DNA of 59,833 bases from Streptomyces sp. CB01881 (GTDB taxonomy: Bacteria; Actinomycetota; Actinomycetes; Streptomycetales; Streptomycetaceae): contig NZ_CP026498.1 in the NCBI RefSeq assembly GCF_002953255.1, positions 6,774,030-6,833,862 on the forward strand. Reading direction: 5' to 3'. Numbering within the stretch: position 1 is the first letter of the stretch; every line of letters begins with the position of its first letter. Under the pieces are notes generated by a model. It was not told where the DNA came from and searched no databases. It saw nothing but the letters and a program-made list of their open reading frames with translations. Below are positions 32,560 through 41,679 of the stretch, in pieces. The position numbers and the translations under genes were made by a program.

Positions 32560-33678
32560 TCAGCGGCGCGACATGTAGAGGTCGAGTGCCTTGTGCAGCA
32601 GCTTGTTGAGCGGGAAGTCCCACTCGCCGAGGTACTCGGCGGCCTGGCCGCCGGTGCCGACCTTGAACTGGATCAGGCCGAACAGGTGGTCGTCCTCGTC
32701 CAGGGTGTCGCTGATGCCGCGCAGGTCGTACACGCCGCCGCCGAGCGCGTACGAGTCGCGCATCATCCGCCACTGGATGGCGTTGGACGGCTTGACCTCG
32801 CGCTTGTGGTTGGCCGAGGCGCCGTAGGAGTACCAGACGTGCTCGCCGACCACCAGCATCGTGGTCGCGGCCAGCGGCTCGCCCTCGTGGTAGGCGATGT
32901 AGAGCCGCATGCGGTTCGGGTCCTCGGCGGTGAGCGCCTTCCACATCCGCTGGAAGTACGACAGCGGGCGCGGGGTGAACTTGTCCCGCTCGGCGGTCAC
33001 CAGGTAGAGCTGGTGGAAGATCGGCAGCTCGTCGTAGCCGCCCTGGACCACCTCGACGCCGCTCTTCTCGGCCTTCTTGATGTTGCGCCGCCAGAGCTGG
33101 TTGAAGCCCTTCTGGATGTCGTCCAGCGAGCGGTTGGCCAGCGGCACCTGGAAGACGTAGCGCGGCTGGACGTCGCCGAAGCCGGCGCCGCCGTCGTCGC
33201 CCTGCAGCCAGCCGGCCTTGCGGAGCCGGTCGGCCACCTCGAAGGCGCGCGGCTCGTACCAGTCGGCCTCGACGTCGCGCAGGCGCTTGGCCTGCTTGGC
33301 GGCGATGGCCTCCTTGATGGTCGGCGCGTTCCAGCGGCGGATCACCACCGGCGGGCCCATCTTCACCGAGAACGCGCCCTGCGACTTCAGGTGCGCCAGC
33401 ATCGGCGTGAGCCAGCGGTCCAGGTCGCGGTCGAACCAGTCGATGACCGGGCCCTCGGGCAGGTACGCCAGGTAGCGCTTGAGCTTCGGCAGCTGCCGGT
33501 AGAGCACCAGGCCGGCGCCGACGATCTGGTGGGAGTCGTCGATCCAGCCGATCGACTCCGAGCGCCATTCGGCCTTCACATCGCCCCAGGACGGCACCTG
33601 CATGTGGCTGGCCGAGGCGCGGCTCCTGATGAAGGCGAGGTGCTCCTCGCGGGTGATCGTCCTCAGGCGCAGGCTCAT
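32560..33678 (-). CDS. femX: FemX-like peptidoglycan bridge aminoacyltransferase
   Basis: FemABX enzymes transfer amino acids from aminoacyl-tRNA to the stem peptide. In Streptomyces the bridge is a single glycine on LL-diaminopimelate, and this protein is the expected catalyst. The 372-residue product has the double GNAT fold: SHMQVPSWGDVKAEWRSESIGW (core VPSWGDVKAEW), LPKLKRYLAYLPEGPVIDW in the first half, QPRYVFQVPLANRS, and the C-terminal WYSYGASANHKREVKPSNAIQW (core YSYGAS..H). No coiled-coil arm is obvious. ATG 33678 follows GAGGAGCACC. Confidence 0.88.
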   Translation of the reverse strand: MSLRLRTITREEHLAFIRSRASASHMQVPSWGDVKAEWRSESIGWIDDSHQIVGAGLVLYRQLPKLKRYLAYLPEGPVIDWFDRDLDRWLTPMLAHLKSQGAFSVKMGPPVVIRRWNAPTIKEAIAAKQAKRLRDVEADWYEPRAFEVADRLRKAGWLQGDDGGAGFGDVQPRYVFQVPLANRSLDDIQKGFNQLWRRNIKKAEKSGVEVVQGGYDELPIFHQLYLVTAERDKFTPRPLSYFQRMWKALTAEDPNRMRLYIAYHEGEPLAATTMLVVGEHVWYSYGASANHKREVKPSNAIQWRMMRDSYALGGGVYDLRGISDTLDEDDHLFGLIQFKVGTGGQAAEYLGEWDFPLNKLLHKALDLYMSRR

Positions 33679-33770
33679 GCTCGGTGCTCCTCGTCGGTCG
33701 GGCTCGGTGGGGCCCCAGGTTCTCGGGGGTGACTTTATCCTCCGGGGCCCGTTCGGCTGCGGGCGCGGCA

Positions 33771-33821
33771 GCGCCCCCGCCGGGTACCTGTCTCCATCAG
33801 GTAGGTACGCGACGGGGGCGC
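33771..33821. terminator. Imperfect long hairpin between femX and the small membrane protein
   Basis: GCGCCCCCGCCGGGTACCT pairs imperfectly with AGGTAGGTACGCGACGGGGGCGC about ten bases away. It lies in the 217-base gap 33679-33895, which has no gene, and probably terminates the small membrane protein gene upstream on the minus strand. Confidence 0.5.
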
Positions 33822-33895
33822 CGAGGGTTCCTCGTGGGGCGGACGGGGCCGTTTCTGTCGGGCGCAGCGGGCCGGCGGACCGGCCGGTGGGAGGG

Positions 33896-34192
33896 TCAGC
33901 CCAGGAAGCCGCCGCGGGCGATACCCAGGTAGAGGCCCCACGCGGAGGCGACGACCGTGATCATGAGGACGAAGCGCTCGGCCGTGGTGACGGAGACGAA
34001 CTGTCCCCAGAGGCCGGTGACGATGCCGAAGAGCCCGGTCCACGCGCTCACTGCGTGGAGGCCGTGGAAGAACGAGGTCGTGAAGGCCACCACGCCCAGG
34101 ACGGCGGTGATGCCGACCAGGGTGTTCTCCCGGGGGTGCCGGTGGCCGTCGGTGTTCAGGGTGAGCGGGAGCCCGTGGATGGTCAGAGCCAT
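33896..34192 (-). CDS. Small integral membrane protein of unknown function
   Basis: The 98-residue protein has three hydrophobic segments: about 26-45 (VGITAVLGVVAFTTSFF), 48-66 (AWTGLFGIVTGLWGQF) and 71-92 (RFVLMITVVASAWGLYLG). The 24-residue N-terminus is polar. ATG 34192 is preceded by AGGAGG, which fixes the start. The codon use is native. It lies divergent from the rpsF operon and by order corresponds to a hypothetical membrane protein kept at this place in streptomycetes. I cannot assign a function. Confidence 0.75.
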   Translation of the reverse strand: MALTIHGLPLTLNTDGHRHPRENTLVGITAVLGVVAFTTSFFHGLHAVSAWTGLFGIVTGLWGQFVSVTTAERFVLMITVVASAWGLYLGIARGGFLG

Positions 34193-34284
34193 GAGTCCTA
34201 CCTCCTGGCGAGGAGACGAACGAGCAGGAAACCCGTTCCGTCCAGATTGCGGCGGTTGGGTGGGGATCACAACCCCTATGCGTT

Positions 34285-34313
34285 TTGTTCGTCCGTCCGA
34301 GTGCAGGTAGGCT
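34285..34313 (+). promoter_or_regulatory. Putative promoter of the rpsF-ssb-rpsR-rplI operon
   Basis: TTGTTC (34285-34290), a 17-base spacer and TAGGCT (34308-34313) fit the vegetative pattern. It leaves a leader of about 170 bases before rpsF. The remainder of 34193-34491 holds no gene. Confidence 0.6.
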
Positions 34314-34491
34314 GTGCCGTCTGCACTGGTGTAGTTGTGCCCCCTTACGCCCTCTTCCGGGTCGGCGGGGCCCGATTGTCGGACCCGGCCGTTACGGTGG
34401 CCGGTGTCGTCACTACTCCGGTGCCGACGCTGCACAACCCTCCTGCCACGGAGAGACCGTGGCCGCTGAGTCCAAAGGAGGTGGGTTACTC

Positions 34492-34782
34492 ATGCGTCAC
34501 TACGAGCTGATGGTCATCCTCGACCCCTCGGTTGAGGAGCGCGCTGTCGCCCCCCTGATCGAGAACTTCCTCACCGTCGTCCGCAACGGCGGCGGCAAGG
34601 TGGAGAAGGTCGACACCTGGGGCCGTCGCCGTCTGGCTTACGAGATCAACAAGCAGTCCGAGGGCATCTACTCGGTCATCGACCTGAAGGCCACGCCTGA
34701 GGTCGTCAAGGAGCTCGACCGCCAGCTTGGCCTGAGCGAGTCGGTTCTGCGGACCAAGGTCCTGCGCCCGGACACCCACTGA
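34492..34782 (+). CDS. rpsF: 30S ribosomal protein S6
   Basis: S6 binds the central domain of 16S rRNA together with S18. The 96-residue protein is full length and has MRHYELMVILDPSVEE at the start and WGRRRLAYEINKQSEGIY in the middle, both family signatures. AAAGGAGG precedes ATG 34492. It is first in the widely conserved rpsF-ssb-rpsR-rplI operon. Confidence 0.97.
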   Translation: MRHYELMVILDPSVEERAVAPLIENFLTVVRNGGGKVEKVDTWGRRRLAYEINKQSEGIYSVIDLKATPEVVKELDRQLGLSESVLRTKVLRPDTH

Positions 34783-34820
34783 GCCACCTCTGAGGCCCTC
34801 GGGCCTCGGGTAGCTCGCGT

Positions 34821-34844
34821 CCGCTGTTTCACGTGAAACAGCGG
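34821..34844. promoter_or_regulatory. parS: parS site (perfect) within the rpsF operon, in a 24-base palindrome
   Basis: GTTTCACGTGAAAC at 34826-34839 is flanked by matching CCGCT/AGCGG, making a 24-base perfect palindrome. It lies between rpsF and ssb, where it could also act as an mRNA hairpin. It is the rightmost parS I found. Confidence 0.93.
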
Positions 34845-34878
34845 TGAACGGAACTCTTCCGGAGAGGTCATCACCACC

Positions 34879-35478
34879 ATGGCAGGCGAGACCGTCATCA
34901 CCCTCGTCGGCAATCTCGTCGACGACCCCGAGCTGCGCTTCACCCCGTCGGGTGCGGCGGTCGCGAAGTTCCGCATCGCGTCCACCCCCCGCACCTTCGA
35001 CCGCCAGACGAACGAGTGGAAGGACGGCGAGAGCCTCTTCCTCACGTGCAACGTCTGGCGGCAGCCGGCGGAGAACGTGGCCGAGTCGCTGCAGCGCGGC
35101 ATGCGCGTCATCGTGCAGGGCCGACTGCGCCAGCGGTCTTACGAGACCAAGGAAGGCGAGAAGCGGACGGTCTTCGAGGTCGAGGTCGACGAGGTGGGCC
35201 CGAGCCTGCGCTCGGCGACCGCGAAGGTCACCCGGGCCAACCGGTCCGGCGCTCCCGGTGGCGGCGGCTTCGGCGGCGGCCAGCAGGGCGGCGGCCAGGG
35301 CGGTAACTGGGGCGGCGGTGGCGGCCAGCAGGGCGGCGGCTGGGGTGGCAACTCCGGCGGCCAGTCCGGCCCGTCCGACGACCCGTGGGCGTCCAGCGCT
35401 CCCTCTGGTGGCAACCAGGGTGGCGGCAGCTGGGGTGCCCCGTCCGGTGGCGGCTTCTCGGAAGAGCCCCCGTTCTAA
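34879..35478 (+). CDS. ssb: Single-stranded DNA-binding protein
   Basis: SSB coats single-stranded DNA in replication and repair. The OB fold occupies residues 1-115 (MAGETVITLVGNLVDDPELRFT, of which TVITLVGNL is typical; FLTCNVWRQPAENVAESLQRG). Residues 118-190 are a Gly/Gln/Trp-rich linker with GGGGFGGG and QQGGG units. The protein ends EEPPF, the acidic, Phe-terminated tip that recruits partner proteins. It is the essential SSB encoded with ribosomal protein genes rather than the ssgB-type or the second SsbB. Confidence 0.95.
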   Translation: MAGETVITLVGNLVDDPELRFTPSGAAVAKFRIASTPRTFDRQTNEWKDGESLFLTCNVWRQPAENVAESLQRGMRVIVQGRLRQRSYETKEGEKRTVFEVEVDEVGPSLRSATAKVTRANRSGAPGGGGFGGGQQGGGQGGNWGGGGGQQGGGWGGNSGGQSGPSDDPWASSAPSGGNQGGGSWGAPSGGGFSEEPPF

Positions 35479-35557
35479 GAGCTGACAGATTTCGTGCGGC
35501 CCGGCGGCCGGCGTCGTGAGACGCCTGCCGGGCCGTGAACCCCAAATGGAGCACACA

Positions 35558-35794
35558 ATGGCGAAGCCGCCTGCTCGCAAGCCGAAGAAGAAGGTTTGCG
35601 TCTTCTGCAAGGACAAGGTCAACTACGTTGACTACAAGGACACGAACCTGCTGCGGAAGTTCATCTCCGACCGCGGCAAGATCCGTGCCCGCCGGGTCAC
35701 CGGCAACTGCACCCAGCACCAGCGTGACGTCGCCACGGCCGTGAAGAACAGCCGTGAGATGGCGCTGCTGCCCTACACCAGCACCGCGCGCTAA
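35558..35794 (+). CDS. rpsR: 30S ribosomal protein S18 (zinc-ribbon, C+ form)
   Basis: The 78-residue protein reads MAKPPARKPKKKVCVFC, then DYKDTNLLRKFISDRGKI and GNCTQHQRDVATAVKNSREMALLPYT. The CVFC pair plus the later Cys-x-x-His marks the zinc-binding C+ form. In Streptomyces a zinc-free paralogue is encoded elsewhere under Zur control. ATG 35558 is used. An upstream in-frame ATG gives an unlikely extension. Confidence 0.96.
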   Translation: MAKPPARKPKKKVCVFCKDKVNYVDYKDTNLLRKFISDRGKIRARRVTGNCTQHQRDVATAVKNSREMALLPYTSTAR

Positions 35795-35811
35795 GAGAGG
35801 GTGACCAAGTA

Positions 35812-36258
35812 ATGAAGATCATCCTCACGCACGAGGTGCCGGGTCTCGGCTCCGCCGGCGAGGTCGTCGAGGTCAAGGACGGCTACGGCCGCAACTTCCT
35901 GGTCCCGCGTGGCTTCGCCATCCGCTGGACCAAGGGTGGCCAGAAGGACGTCGACGCCATCCGTCGCGCCCGCAAGATCCACGAGATCCAGACCCTTGAG
36001 GCCGCCACCGAGGTCAAGGGCAAGCTGGAGGGCGTCCAGGTCAAGCTGGCCGTTCGTTCCGGCGAGGCCGGCCGTCTGTTCGGCTCGGTCACCCAGGCCG
36101 ACGTCGTCGAGGCCATCAAGGCCGCCGGCGGCCCGGCTGTGGACAAGCGCGCCGTCGCGATCGCCTCGCCGATCAAGACCGTGGGCACCCACAAGGTCTC
36201 GGTCAAGCTGCACGCCGACGTCCAGGCCAACCTCGACGTCGCCGTCGTCGCTGCCTGA
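35812..36258 (+). CDS. rplI: 50S ribosomal protein L9
   Basis: L9 binds domain V of 23S rRNA. The 148-residue protein has the N-terminal RNA-binding domain MKIILTHEVPGLGSAGEVVEV and GYGRNFLVPRGFA. A long connecting helix around DVDAIRRARKIHEIQTLEAA and the C-terminal domain VRSGEAGRLFGSVTQADVVEAI follow. It ends the rpsF operon with a strong terminator 16 bases later. Confidence 0.97.
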   Translation: MKIILTHEVPGLGSAGEVVEVKDGYGRNFLVPRGFAIRWTKGGQKDVDAIRRARKIHEIQTLEAATEVKGKLEGVQVKLAVRSGEAGRLFGSVTQADVVEAIKAAGGPAVDKRAVAIASPIKTVGTHKVSVKLHADVQANLDVAVVAA

Positions 36259-36274
36259 GTTCCGTAGCAGTGGC

Positions 36275-36314
36275 CCGAGGGCCGGTCTCCCCTTCCGGGG
36301 AGACCGGCCCTCGG
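36275..36314. terminator. Bidirectional terminator between rplI and the MATE gene
   Basis: An 18-base perfect stem, CCGAGGGCCGGTCTCCCC with its complement, is closed by TTCC. It serves two convergent genes. Confidence 0.85.
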
Positions 36315-36344
36315 TCGTTCCCGCCGTCCGCGGCCCGTGGCGGT

Positions 36345-37673
36345 TCAGGCCCGCACGGCGCCGGTCACCAGCCACTCGCCGCCGCGGGCCCGCCAGGCCA
36401 GGAAGCCGCCGCGGACCAGCATGAAGAGGTTCATCGCCCACCAGAGCCCGGCCAGCCCGGTGCCGCTGGCCGGCACCGCGAAGGCCACCGGGGCGAAGAC
36501 GGCCAGCGTGGCGAGCATCGCCCAGGCCAGGTAGGTGCCGTCCCCGGCGCCCATCAGCACGCCGTCCAGCACGAAGACCAGGCCGGCGACCGGCTGGCAG
36601 AGCGCGAGCAGCAGCAGGACGGTGTTCAGCTGCGCCTGGACCGCCGGGTCGGGGGTGAACAGCGGGACGTAGAGCGGCCGGGCGGCCACGACCAGCAGGC
36701 CGAGCACCAGACCGGAGCCGACGCCCCACTCGATCATCCGCCGGGTGGCCGCCTTCGCCCCCGGGACGTCCTCGGCGCCCAGGTAGCGGCCGATGATGGC
36801 CTGGCCGGCGATCGCGATGGCGTCCAGCGCGAAGGCGATGAAGAGGAACACCGTCATGGCGATCTGATGGGCCGCGATCTCGTCGTCGCCGAGGCCCGCC
36901 GCCACGGCGGTGGCGATCATCAGGATGGCGCGCAGGCTCAGCGTGCGGACCATCAGCGGGCCGCCGGCCCGGGCACAGGCCCGGATGCCGGCCGCGTCCG
37001 GCCGCAGCGAGGCGCGCTCCCGGCGGGCCCCGCGCACCACCACGAACAGGTAGGCGCCGGCCATCCCGGTCTGCGCCAGCACCGTGCCCCAGGCCGAGCC
37101 GGCCACGCCGAGCCCGGCGCCGTAGACCAGGCCGGCGTTCAGGCCGAGGTTGGCGGTGAAGCCCGCCACGGCGACCAGCAGCGGGGTCCGGGTGTCCTGG
37201 AGCCCGCGCAGCACGCCGGTGGCGGCCATCACCATCAGGATCGCCGGGATGCCGAGAGCGCTGATCCGCAGGTACGTCACGGCGTACGGCGCGGCGGTGG
37301 CCGAGGCGCCCAGGACGTCGGCCACCCACGGCGCCAGCAGCAGGGTCAGGGCGACGACGCCGGCCGAGAGCGCCAGGGCGAGCCAGATGCCGTCGATCCC
37401 CTGCTGGACGGCGGCGCGGCGGTCCCCGGCGCCGATCCGGCGGGCGACCGCCGCCGTGGTGGCGTAGGCGAGGAAGACGAAGACCCCGGTGGCGGTGGTG
37501 AGCGCGGCCGAGGCGACGCCGACACCGGCCAGCTGCGCGGTGCCGAGGTGGCCCACGATGGCCGAGTCGGCCATCAGGAACAGCGGCTCGGCGACCAGGG
37601 CGCCGAAGGCCGGGACGGCGAGGGCGAGGATCTCCCGGTCGTGCCGGCGGCGGTCGGTGGTGGGGACGGTCAT
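36345..37673 (-). CDS. MATE family (DinF-like) efflux transporter
   Basis: The 442-residue protein has 12 hydrophobic segments and the DinF-type MATE start: LALAVPAFGALVAEPLFLMADSAIVGHLGTAQLAG (core DSAIVGHLG). LRISALGIPAILMVMAATGVLRGLQDTRTPL and AIAGQAIIGRYLGAED follow. These pumps exchange drugs or metabolites for Na+ or H+. The substrate cannot be read from sequence. ATG 37673 or 37691 are possible starts. It is divergent from dnaB, and its start region touches a near-consensus DnaA box (TCATCCACA, 37688-37696). Confidence 0.88.
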   Translation of the reverse strand: MTVPTTDRRRHDREILALAVPAFGALVAEPLFLMADSAIVGHLGTAQLAGVGVASAALTTATGVFVFLAYATTAAVARRIGAGDRRAAVQQGIDGIWLALALSAGVVALTLLLAPWVADVLGASATAAPYAVTYLRISALGIPAILMVMAATGVLRGLQDTRTPLLVAVAGFTANLGLNAGLVYGAGLGVAGSAWGTVLAQTGMAGAYLFVVVRGARRERASLRPDAAGIRACARAGGPLMVRTLSLRAILMIATAVAAGLGDDEIAAHQIAMTVFLFIAFALDAIAIAGQAIIGRYLGAEDVPGAKAATRRMIEWGVGSGLVLGLLVVAARPLYVPLFTPDPAVQAQLNTVLLLLALCQPVAGLVFVLDGVLMGAGDGTYLAWAMLATLAVFAPVAFAVPASGTGLAGLWWAMNLFMLVRGGFLAWRARGGEWLVTGAVRA

Positions 37674-37861
37674 GCGGTCAAGGCTACTCATCCACAGGTA
37701 ATGAGCGCCAGCCGGTTTGAGGTGTTACTCGAAATCCTGAGCGACGGCTGCGGTGCGGTGTGTGTCCACGGCCACCCGGGTGTGTGTGAAGAATTTCTCA
37801 TGCACAGCCCCGGGAAGGGGTAATCGCAGGTCAGCTGGTTGACGGTGGACTGATGGTCTGG

Positions 37862-37950
37862 TTATCCACAGGTCTTTCCACAGGGGTGTCCACAGGTTTG
37901 CGGCACTTCTCCACAGTCTCGGGGTACTCGTCCACACCCCCTGTGGATAA
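37862..37950. promoter_or_regulatory. Cluster of six DnaA boxes upstream of dnaB
   Basis: TTATCCACA (37862-37870) and its reverse complement TGTGGATAA (37942-37950) are perfect boxes. Between them lie CTTTCCACA (37874), GTGTCCACA (37886), TTCTCCACA (37907) and TCGTCCACA (37928), with two, one, one and one mismatches to TT(A/G)TCCACA. A further TCATCCACA lies at 37688. The array ends six bases before the putative dnaB -35. The rest of the 37674-38144 gap has no gene. Confidence 0.8.
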
Positions 37951-37955
37951 CCGTC

Positions 37956-37985
37956 TTGGCCGAAGGGCTCCCGGCGCCTTAGCGT
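37956..37985 (+). promoter_or_regulatory. Putative dnaB promoter
   Basis: TTGGCC (37956-37961), an 18-base spacer and TAGCGT (37980-37985). It lies directly downstream of the DnaA-box array and about 160 bases before the dnaB start. Confidence 0.5.
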
Positions 37986-38144
37986 GGGCTTTCCGGCCGA
38001 CACTCCCGCCCCGCCCCGGCGTCCGATTCGTCGGTGCGGTGGCTGTAGAAATGCGGTGGCGCACCATGGGAAGCGCGGCCTCGCTCCACCCAGCCACCGG
38101 CAAGGCCCGCTCCAACTCGCACCACTGCTGATCGGGGAACACGC

Positions 38145-39740
<1,596 letters not shown>

Positions 39741-39820
39741 CCGTTTCCTGCCCCAGTCCCGTTGCAGGGCAAGGAAATTGGCTTTGTTTCGTACCCGGGC
39801 CTTCTGTACGCTGTGCGAGC

Positions 39821-39844
39821 GTTATTTGATGATCATTCAATAAC
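39821..39844. promoter_or_regulatory. AT-rich palindrome before the RLLDTR-repeat gene
   Basis: The 24-base element begins GTTATTTGATG and ends CAATAAC, with 20 of 24 positions symmetric and a TGATCA centre. It ends 14 bases before the GTG of the next gene. Its AT content is far above the surroundings, so it may be an operator or promoter region. Confidence 0.5.
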
Positions 39845-39858
39845 CCTTGGGGGGTACG

Positions 39859-41541
39859 GTGCCTCGCCACCGTCTTATCGTCATCGCGGCCGCCGTTGCG
39901 GCCGGTGTCGCTGTCGTTCCGGGGCCGGCCCAGGCCGCCGATTCGCCCGCTCCCTCCGCCGGTGCCCACGGTGCGAGCACCACGCCGGCGAACAAGATCT
40001 CCAGCTCGGCGTTCAAGACCGTCAGCAGCCCCGTCGAGGCCTCGGTCGCGAAGCCCCGCGCGGCCGCGCCGGCCGCCCAGAACGGGCCCGCCGCGCAGGA
40101 GACCACGGGCGCCCCGGCCGCCACCCCCAACCTGGGGACCAGCGTGCTGGTGCAGGGCACCACCGCCTACGGCGTCAGCCTGAAGGCCGACATCGTCAGC
40201 GACCCCGTCGCCGTCAACGTCGTGATCTCATGGGGCGACGGCACCACGACCCAGGTGTTCACCAACGGCACCAGCACGGTCGAGCGCACGCACACCTACG
40301 CGAAGCTCGGCGTGTACGACGTCAAGGTGGAGCTCTCCACCGCCACCGCCACCGCGTCCAACGGCGTGACCATCGCGACCCCGGGTTCGGCCTACACCCC
40401 GGCCGGTCCGGCGCGTCTGCTGGACACCCGTGACGGCACCGGCGTGGATTCCGCCGCCAAGGTGCTGCCCGACCACTCGGTCCGGGTGAAGATCGCCGGC
40501 AACGCCGGGGTCCCGGCCGGGGCCACCGCCGTGGCGCTCAACATCACGGTCACCGACCCGGTCGGCGGCGCGGGCCACATCATCGCGTTCCCGGACGGCA
40601 CCGAGCGGCCGACCACGTCGAACGTCAACTACACCGAGGGCCAGACCGTCCCGAACCTGGCCATCGTGCCGGTCGGCGCCGACGGCTACGTCACCCTGTA
40701 CAACCGCGGTGCGGCCTCGGTGAACCTGATCGCCGACATCGCCGGCTACTTCAGCCACGCCCCGGCCGCCGGCTACACCGGCGTCTCCCCCACCCGCGTG
40801 GTCGACACCCGGGAGGGCCTCGGCACCGCCCGCGGCCAGGTCGCCGGCTGGGCGTCGTTCCCGGTCCAGGTGCGCGGCGCCGCCGGCGTTCCGTACGGGG
40901 CCAAGGCCGTGGCGCTCAACGTCACCGTGACCGACCCGAAGACCGACGGTCACCTGACCGTCTACCCGGGCGGCCAGGGGGCCCCGACCGCCTCCAACGT
41001 GAACTTCCGCGCCGGCCAGACCGTCGCCAACTCGGTGATCGTGCCGATCGGCGCGGACGGCCGGATCCAGGTGCTCAACGGCGCCGCGGGCGCGTCCGAC
41101 GTGATCGTGGACGTCGTCGGCTACTACAGCGACGACAGCAAGAGCGCCTTCCTGCCGGTCCTCCCGCTGCGCCTGCTGGACACCCGCGAGGCCTCCTGGG
41201 GCTTCGGCCCGCTGCCCGGCCAGAACTACATCTACATGCCGCTGTCGGACGGGCACCCGCAGTTCACCGGCTTCGTGCTCAACAGCACGGTGACCAACAC
41301 CAAGGACGCCGGCCACCTGACGGTCTTCCCGGACCCGAACAGCATCGACCGGTACAACAACGGCACGGCCACCGTGCCCGCCAAGCCGAACACCTCCACA
41401 CTGAACTGGAAGGCCGGGGACACCGTCCCGAACCTGGTCCAGGCGAACCCCGGGGCCAACGGCATCGTCGACTTCTGGAACGCCAGCGGCGGCGACATCG
41501 ACCTGGTCGTCGACATGTTCGGCGTGTACCAGGACAACTGA
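39859..41541 (+). CDS. Secreted protein with PKD-like domain and three RLLDTR-type repeats
   Basis: The 560-residue protein has a Sec signal peptide, residues 1-26 (LIVIAAAVAAGVAVVPGPAQA), ending in AQA|AD. An Ala/Ser-rich stretch is followed by a PKD-like domain at about 95-175 (VVISWGDGTTTQVF, RTHTYAKLGVYDVKVEL). Then come three repeats of about 125 residues starting at 185 (PARLLDTRDG), 311 (PTRVVDTREG) and 436 (PLRLLDTREA). Each continues with VTxTxxxxxGHLTVFP-like and VDxxGYYS-like strands. There is no LPXTG or membrane anchor, so it is probably released or bound non-covalently. GTG 39859 follows GGGGGGT. The biological role is unknown; surface adhesion is a guess. Confidence 0.8.
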   Translation: MPRHRLIVIAAAVAAGVAVVPGPAQAADSPAPSAGAHGASTTPANKISSSAFKTVSSPVEASVAKPRAAAPAAQNGPAAQETTGAPAATPNLGTSVLVQGTTAYGVSLKADIVSDPVAVNVVISWGDGTTTQVFTNGTSTVERTHTYAKLGVYDVKVELSTATATASNGVTIATPGSAYTPAGPARLLDTRDGTGVDSAAKVLPDHSVRVKIAGNAGVPAGATAVALNITVTDPVGGAGHIIAFPDGTERPTTSNVNYTEGQTVPNLAIVPVGADGYVTLYNRGAASVNLIADIAGYFSHAPAAGYTGVSPTRVVDTREGLGTARGQVAGWASFPVQVRGAAGVPYGAKAVALNVTVTDPKTDGHLTVYPGGQGAPTASNVNFRAGQTVANSVIVPIGADGRIQVLNGAAGASDVIVDVVGYYSDDSKSAFLPVLPLRLLDTREASWGFGPLPGQNYIYMPLSDGHPQFTGFVLNSTVTNTKDAGHLTVFPDPNSIDRYNNGTATVPAKPNTSTLNWKAGDTVPNLVQANPGANGIVDFWNASGGDIDLVVDMFGVYQDN

Positions 41542-41564
41542 TCCGCGAGGGATGACCTCGAAGC

Positions 41565-41598
41565 CCCGGGGGTGGCCGTTGGGACGGCCACCCCCGGG
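41565..41598. terminator. Terminator of the RLLDTR-repeat gene
   Basis: CCCGGGGGTGGCCGT and ACGGCCACCCCCGGG form a perfect 15-base-pair stem closed by TGGG, 24 bases after the stop. Confidence 0.85.
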
Positions 41599-41679
41599 CG
41601 CTTCCCGTGCCCGGGGCCCGGCTGCGGAGCCGGTGCTCCGGGGACGACGGGTTCCGGTGGATGGACTACTGTCCTCGCC

